This document shows, piece by piece, positions 60,738 to 64,000 of a DNA stretch of 64,000 nt (within the stretch, counting starts at the first letter, position 1; every line of letters starts with the position of its first letter). The notes under the pieces are model-generated. The model was not told where the DNA came from, ran no database searches, and saw only the letters and a program-made list of their open reading frames with translations. This DNA is from Turnera subulata (taxonomy: Eukaryota > Streptophyta > Magnoliopsida > Malpighiales > Passifloraceae), in the NCBI GenBank assembly GCA_028386065.3, contig JAKUCV010004479.1:1-64000 (forward strand). The letters are read 5' to 3'. Made by a program: the position numbers and the translations under genes.

Positions 60738-63700
60738 ATGTGGAGGCTTAAGATTGCAGAAGGTGGAAACCACCCTTACCTCTTCTCCACAAACAACTAT
60801 GTGGGGAGGCAAACATGGGAGTATGACCCTGATGCTGGCACACCAGAGGAGCGAGCTCAGGTTGAAGAGGCTCGTAATGATTTCACTACGAATCGGTTTA
60901 AGGTCCGTTCCAATTCCGATCTCCTGTGGCAATTTCAGGTATGTTGAGGATTGATGCTCTATCTTGATTGTCCTGTTTTCCATGTTATATCCAATTGTTT
61001 GGTGAGTTAATTTAAAATACTGTTAATTAGTGATTTTACTAGCTTAATGGATACTGAACTCCTTACCACCCCGGTCACATCATCATCATCATCTGTTAAT
61101 ATTTACTTCATATATGTTGAGTGACAGTACTTTATTTGATGTTTGGGTTTTAAGATTTTAATCCTTCAACCATGCAAGTTTTTCCAATTTTAGTAAGTGG
61201 TAGGGCCGTAGGTTGCTGGAATAAAAGATTGGTGTTCCGTGTTTCACTACTGGCACTGTACTTGTTGAAAATAAACCACCAACGACAACAACTTTGGGAG
61301 ACATCATTACACGTGTCCTCTTCCTGGTTTGGTGACAATAGCTTTTTATTTATTGAAACAACTCACTCACAGCCAAATTGGAGGTTCGTAACACTAACAA
61401 ATATGCTACAATCAATATAAATTATAATTATAATATCTGTTATATATGTACAAAAAATTAACAATATATTAAATTAGTATTTTTTCCCCCCGAGATATAT
61501 TAAATTAGTATGTGTATATATATGAGATGTTGTCGACAAATTAATTAATTTGATACCTGCCTGACACTTGGGATACGATCTTTGTGAGGCATTATTACAT
61601 GCATGCGTCCCCATCCCAGTTTGGTGACAATAACTTCTGAGTAGTTCTCAGGGAAAGCCACTGGCAACCAACGGTTCTCCTGCAATTGTTTCTGTGAAAT
61701 TTAATGCTAAGTGTGTTACCGAAACGATCTAAATTTTGGTGAATCGTCTATTCACAGAAAAAAAAAACAAAAAATCTAGCTTCTTTTTGTATCTTTCTAT
61801 AGTGAATTTAGTAATATTATTTGATTTCATAACTTTTAGAAACTTAGCACAAAAAGAAAGTCCGTAACTTTTGGTAAAAATGTTTTGATACATTATTGGA
61901 CAAGAGAACAACATCCTTAATTGGAAGGAACAAAGCTTATTTAGATTGGAAACAGTGTGTATGGAAATGATTGTATTTAGAAATGAACCCAGAAGACCAT
62001 TAATTTTTGGTTGTAGATCCTTAGAGAGAAGAACTTCAAACAAGCAATACCTACGGCAAAGATTGGAGATGGCGAGGAAGTGACTTACGAGAAGACCACC
62101 GCCGCTGTGAGAAGGTCGGCTCACTTCTTGTCGGCATTGCAAGCTAGCGATGGCCATTGGCCTGCAGAAAATTCAGGCGTACTCTTTTTCACTCCTCCGT
62201 TTGTAAGTAATTAGTTCCTCAATTCATTTATTTATATAAAAGAAAGTAGAATATTGACATCTAATGGGTGGAGTCTTGAGCATTAATGCAAACAATTAAC
62301 CAACCAAATGACTACTCAAATATAATAGAAAATTTTTTACATCTGAAAGAAAAATTCAGATTACAAATCATAAACATTGGTTTCCAGGTATTCACTTTCT
62401 ACATTACTGGGCATCTCAATACCATGTTTCCTCCACAGTATCGCAAAGAAATCATCCGATATATATACAATCATCAGGTATATATTCCTAGCCATCGACA
62501 GGAAGTGTTGGATATATTTGTGTGTTTTTCACTGGGAACTGGAGTATATCTATATATGTATATATGTTAAGAGGTTAATTACCGTGGTCCTACAAATGCA
62601 TGCATGCATGCTTCAGAATGAAGATGGTGGGTGGGGATTTGACATAGAGAGCGGTAGCACCATGTTTGGTACGGCTTTCAGCTACATCTGTCTTCGTATC
62701 CTGGACCACATTGCTGATGATGAAGTCTGTCGCAGAGGACGAAAGTGGATCCTTGACCATGGCAGTGTCGCTGGTACACCTTCTTGGGGGAAGGCATGGC
62801 TGGCGGTATGTGATCATCAAATACAAACTAAGTACCCATGTATAATAATCCTACATAGCTTCCCGTATATAAGGTGACCATGTATTTTGGTGTTTTTTTT
62901 TTTTGTTCTTTTTCTAGATATTAGGGGTATACGATTGGTGTGGATGCAACCCCATGCCCCCAGAGTTTTGGCTTCTTCCTTCTGCCTTCCCTTTCAATCC
63001 AGGTTATTAGTACCTAAATTAATTTTCTTGCTCAATTAGCACTTGCTTTGTGTTATTGCATTCTGATATATGTTACTCTCTTGACCCCAAATAATAATGC
63101 AGAAAAAATGTTGTGTTATTGCCGTCTGGTTTACATGCCAATGTCATATTTATATGGGAAAAGGTTTGTTGGTCCAATTACTCCTCTCATTCTACAATTG
63201 AGAGAAGAACTTTACCTTCAACCTTACGACACCATTAACTGGAACCGAATGCGCCATGTGTGTGCCAAGGTAACAAATCATATAATTAATTTGACGGACC
63301 CTTACTACATTGGAAATGCATTTGTTTTCATATAATAACAAAATAATATATCAAACTACACTTGTTATTCTAGGAGGATCTGTACTATCCCCATCCTCTG
63401 ATTCAGAATTTTCTCTGGGACACTCTTCATACAATTTGTGAACCACTTCTTACGCGTTGGCCCTTTAACAAATTGATCCGAAAGAAGGCGCTTGAAGTGA
63501 CAATGAAACATATTCATTACGAAGATGAAAGCAGCAGATACATTACTCTTGGAAGTGTGGAGAAGGTAATGGAATAAATGATTGTGACATCTAAAGTAAA
63601 GAGAGGATTGTACTAATTTCCTAATTATTAACAGTTCTAATTGTACCAGCCACTATGCATGCTTTCTTGCTGGGTTGAGGATCCAGAAGGTATTGCTTTT

Positions 63701-63971
63701 AAGAAGCATCTCGCTAGGATTCCTGATTATTTTTGGATTTCAGAAGATGGGATGAAAGTTCAGGTTAGCATTCTTTTTCTTTCACATGGGTTTAAAAGCA
63801 TACATAAAATATGTTGGTTTTTACTTATTAAATCTGCCACTTTGAATACAGACCTTTGGCAGTCAGATGTGGGATGCTGGGTTTGCCTTCCAAGCACTCT
63901 TCAGTTGTGACCTTGGTGAAGAACTAAAAACTACACTAGCCAAAGCATACGATTTTATTAGGAAATCGCAG
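60738..63971 (+). CDS. Oxidosqualene cyclase (triterpene synthase), 5' nine exons
   Basis: Exons: 60738-60938, 62017-62202, 62388-62477, 62617-62805, 62918-63002, 63103-63269, 63374-63565, 63650-63763, 63852-63971. All have GT-AG borders and keep one open frame of 448 codons, about 60% of a normal enzyme of about 760 residues. The gene runs off the window. The enzyme cyclises 2,3-oxidosqualene to a triterpene alcohol at the ER membrane. The start [10 protein letters not shown] is typical of beta-amyrin-type cyclases. QW repeats are visible ([19 protein letters not shown]). The motif at 63108-63125 reads MLCYCR (Leu at about residue 254), as in lupeol synthases, where beta-amyrin synthases have [22 protein letters not shown] and [20 protein letters not shown] are well kept. 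The catalytic DCTAE motif lies beyond the window. The product may be lupeol or a mixture; amyrin cannot be excluded. Not cycloartenol synthase. Confidence 0.95.
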
Positions 63972-64000
63972 GTAGCAATTCCACAACTTTTGTAATTTGG

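Noticed and set aside
61729..62157. 142-codon minus-strand frame
   Set aside because: Overlaps exon 2 and intron 1 of the cyclase gene on the opposite strand; no homology recognised.

Overview
This 64 kb window looks like eudicot plant nuclear DNA. It carries spliced plant gene families (CYP71-type cytochrome P450, F-box protein, oxidosqualene cyclase), GT-AG introns, and a very dense load of nested LTR retrotransposons. No prokaryotic or organellar features were seen. I could not assign a genus.

Layout from left to right. Positions 1-1485 hold the end of a Copia-type LTR fused to a 5'-truncated CYP71D-like P450. From about 3195 to 22286 lies a tandem arrangement of one non-coding LTR-element family (internal - LTR A - internal - LTR B). 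Its internal region is mostly diverged short repeats, and it has been invaded by a roughly 4 kb block (SINE-like element, Gypsy-type remnant), a 1.56 kb solo LTR and a 3.28 kb solo LTR. From 23053 to 27880 (minus strand) is an F-box gene whose coding sequence is split by an internally deleted Copia element flanked by the 5-bp duplication ACCAG. From 28374 to 45485 (plus strand) is a multi-exon gene that I read as three cystatin-like modules. It is split by two unrelated non-coding LTR elements (29430-37014, duplication AACCT; 38075-44606, imperfect duplication GTTGA/TTTGA). Removing either element restores the local reading frame.

From 47085 to 50163 is a second 3 kb solo LTR of the same type as the one at 17831-21108. 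From about 50169 to 52934 are retrotransposon remnants. From about 52935 to 58738 is a degenerate LINE on the minus strand, itself interrupted by a 1.5 kb solo LTR. From 60738 to the window end is the 5' part (nine exons, 448 codons) of an oxidosqualene cyclase gene with intact splice sites and reading frame. It is the only clearly functional gene here. It carries the MLCYCR motif associated with lupeol-type cyclases on an N-terminus that looks like beta-amyrin synthase.

The genes do not form an obvious working pathway. The P450 and the cyclase could be relics of a triterpene-related neighbourhood, but the P450 is truncated and 59 kb away. The main story is a gene region broken up by repeated exonic insertion of LTR elements. 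Most insertions can be resolved to the base by their target-site duplications, which also gives a partial order of events.
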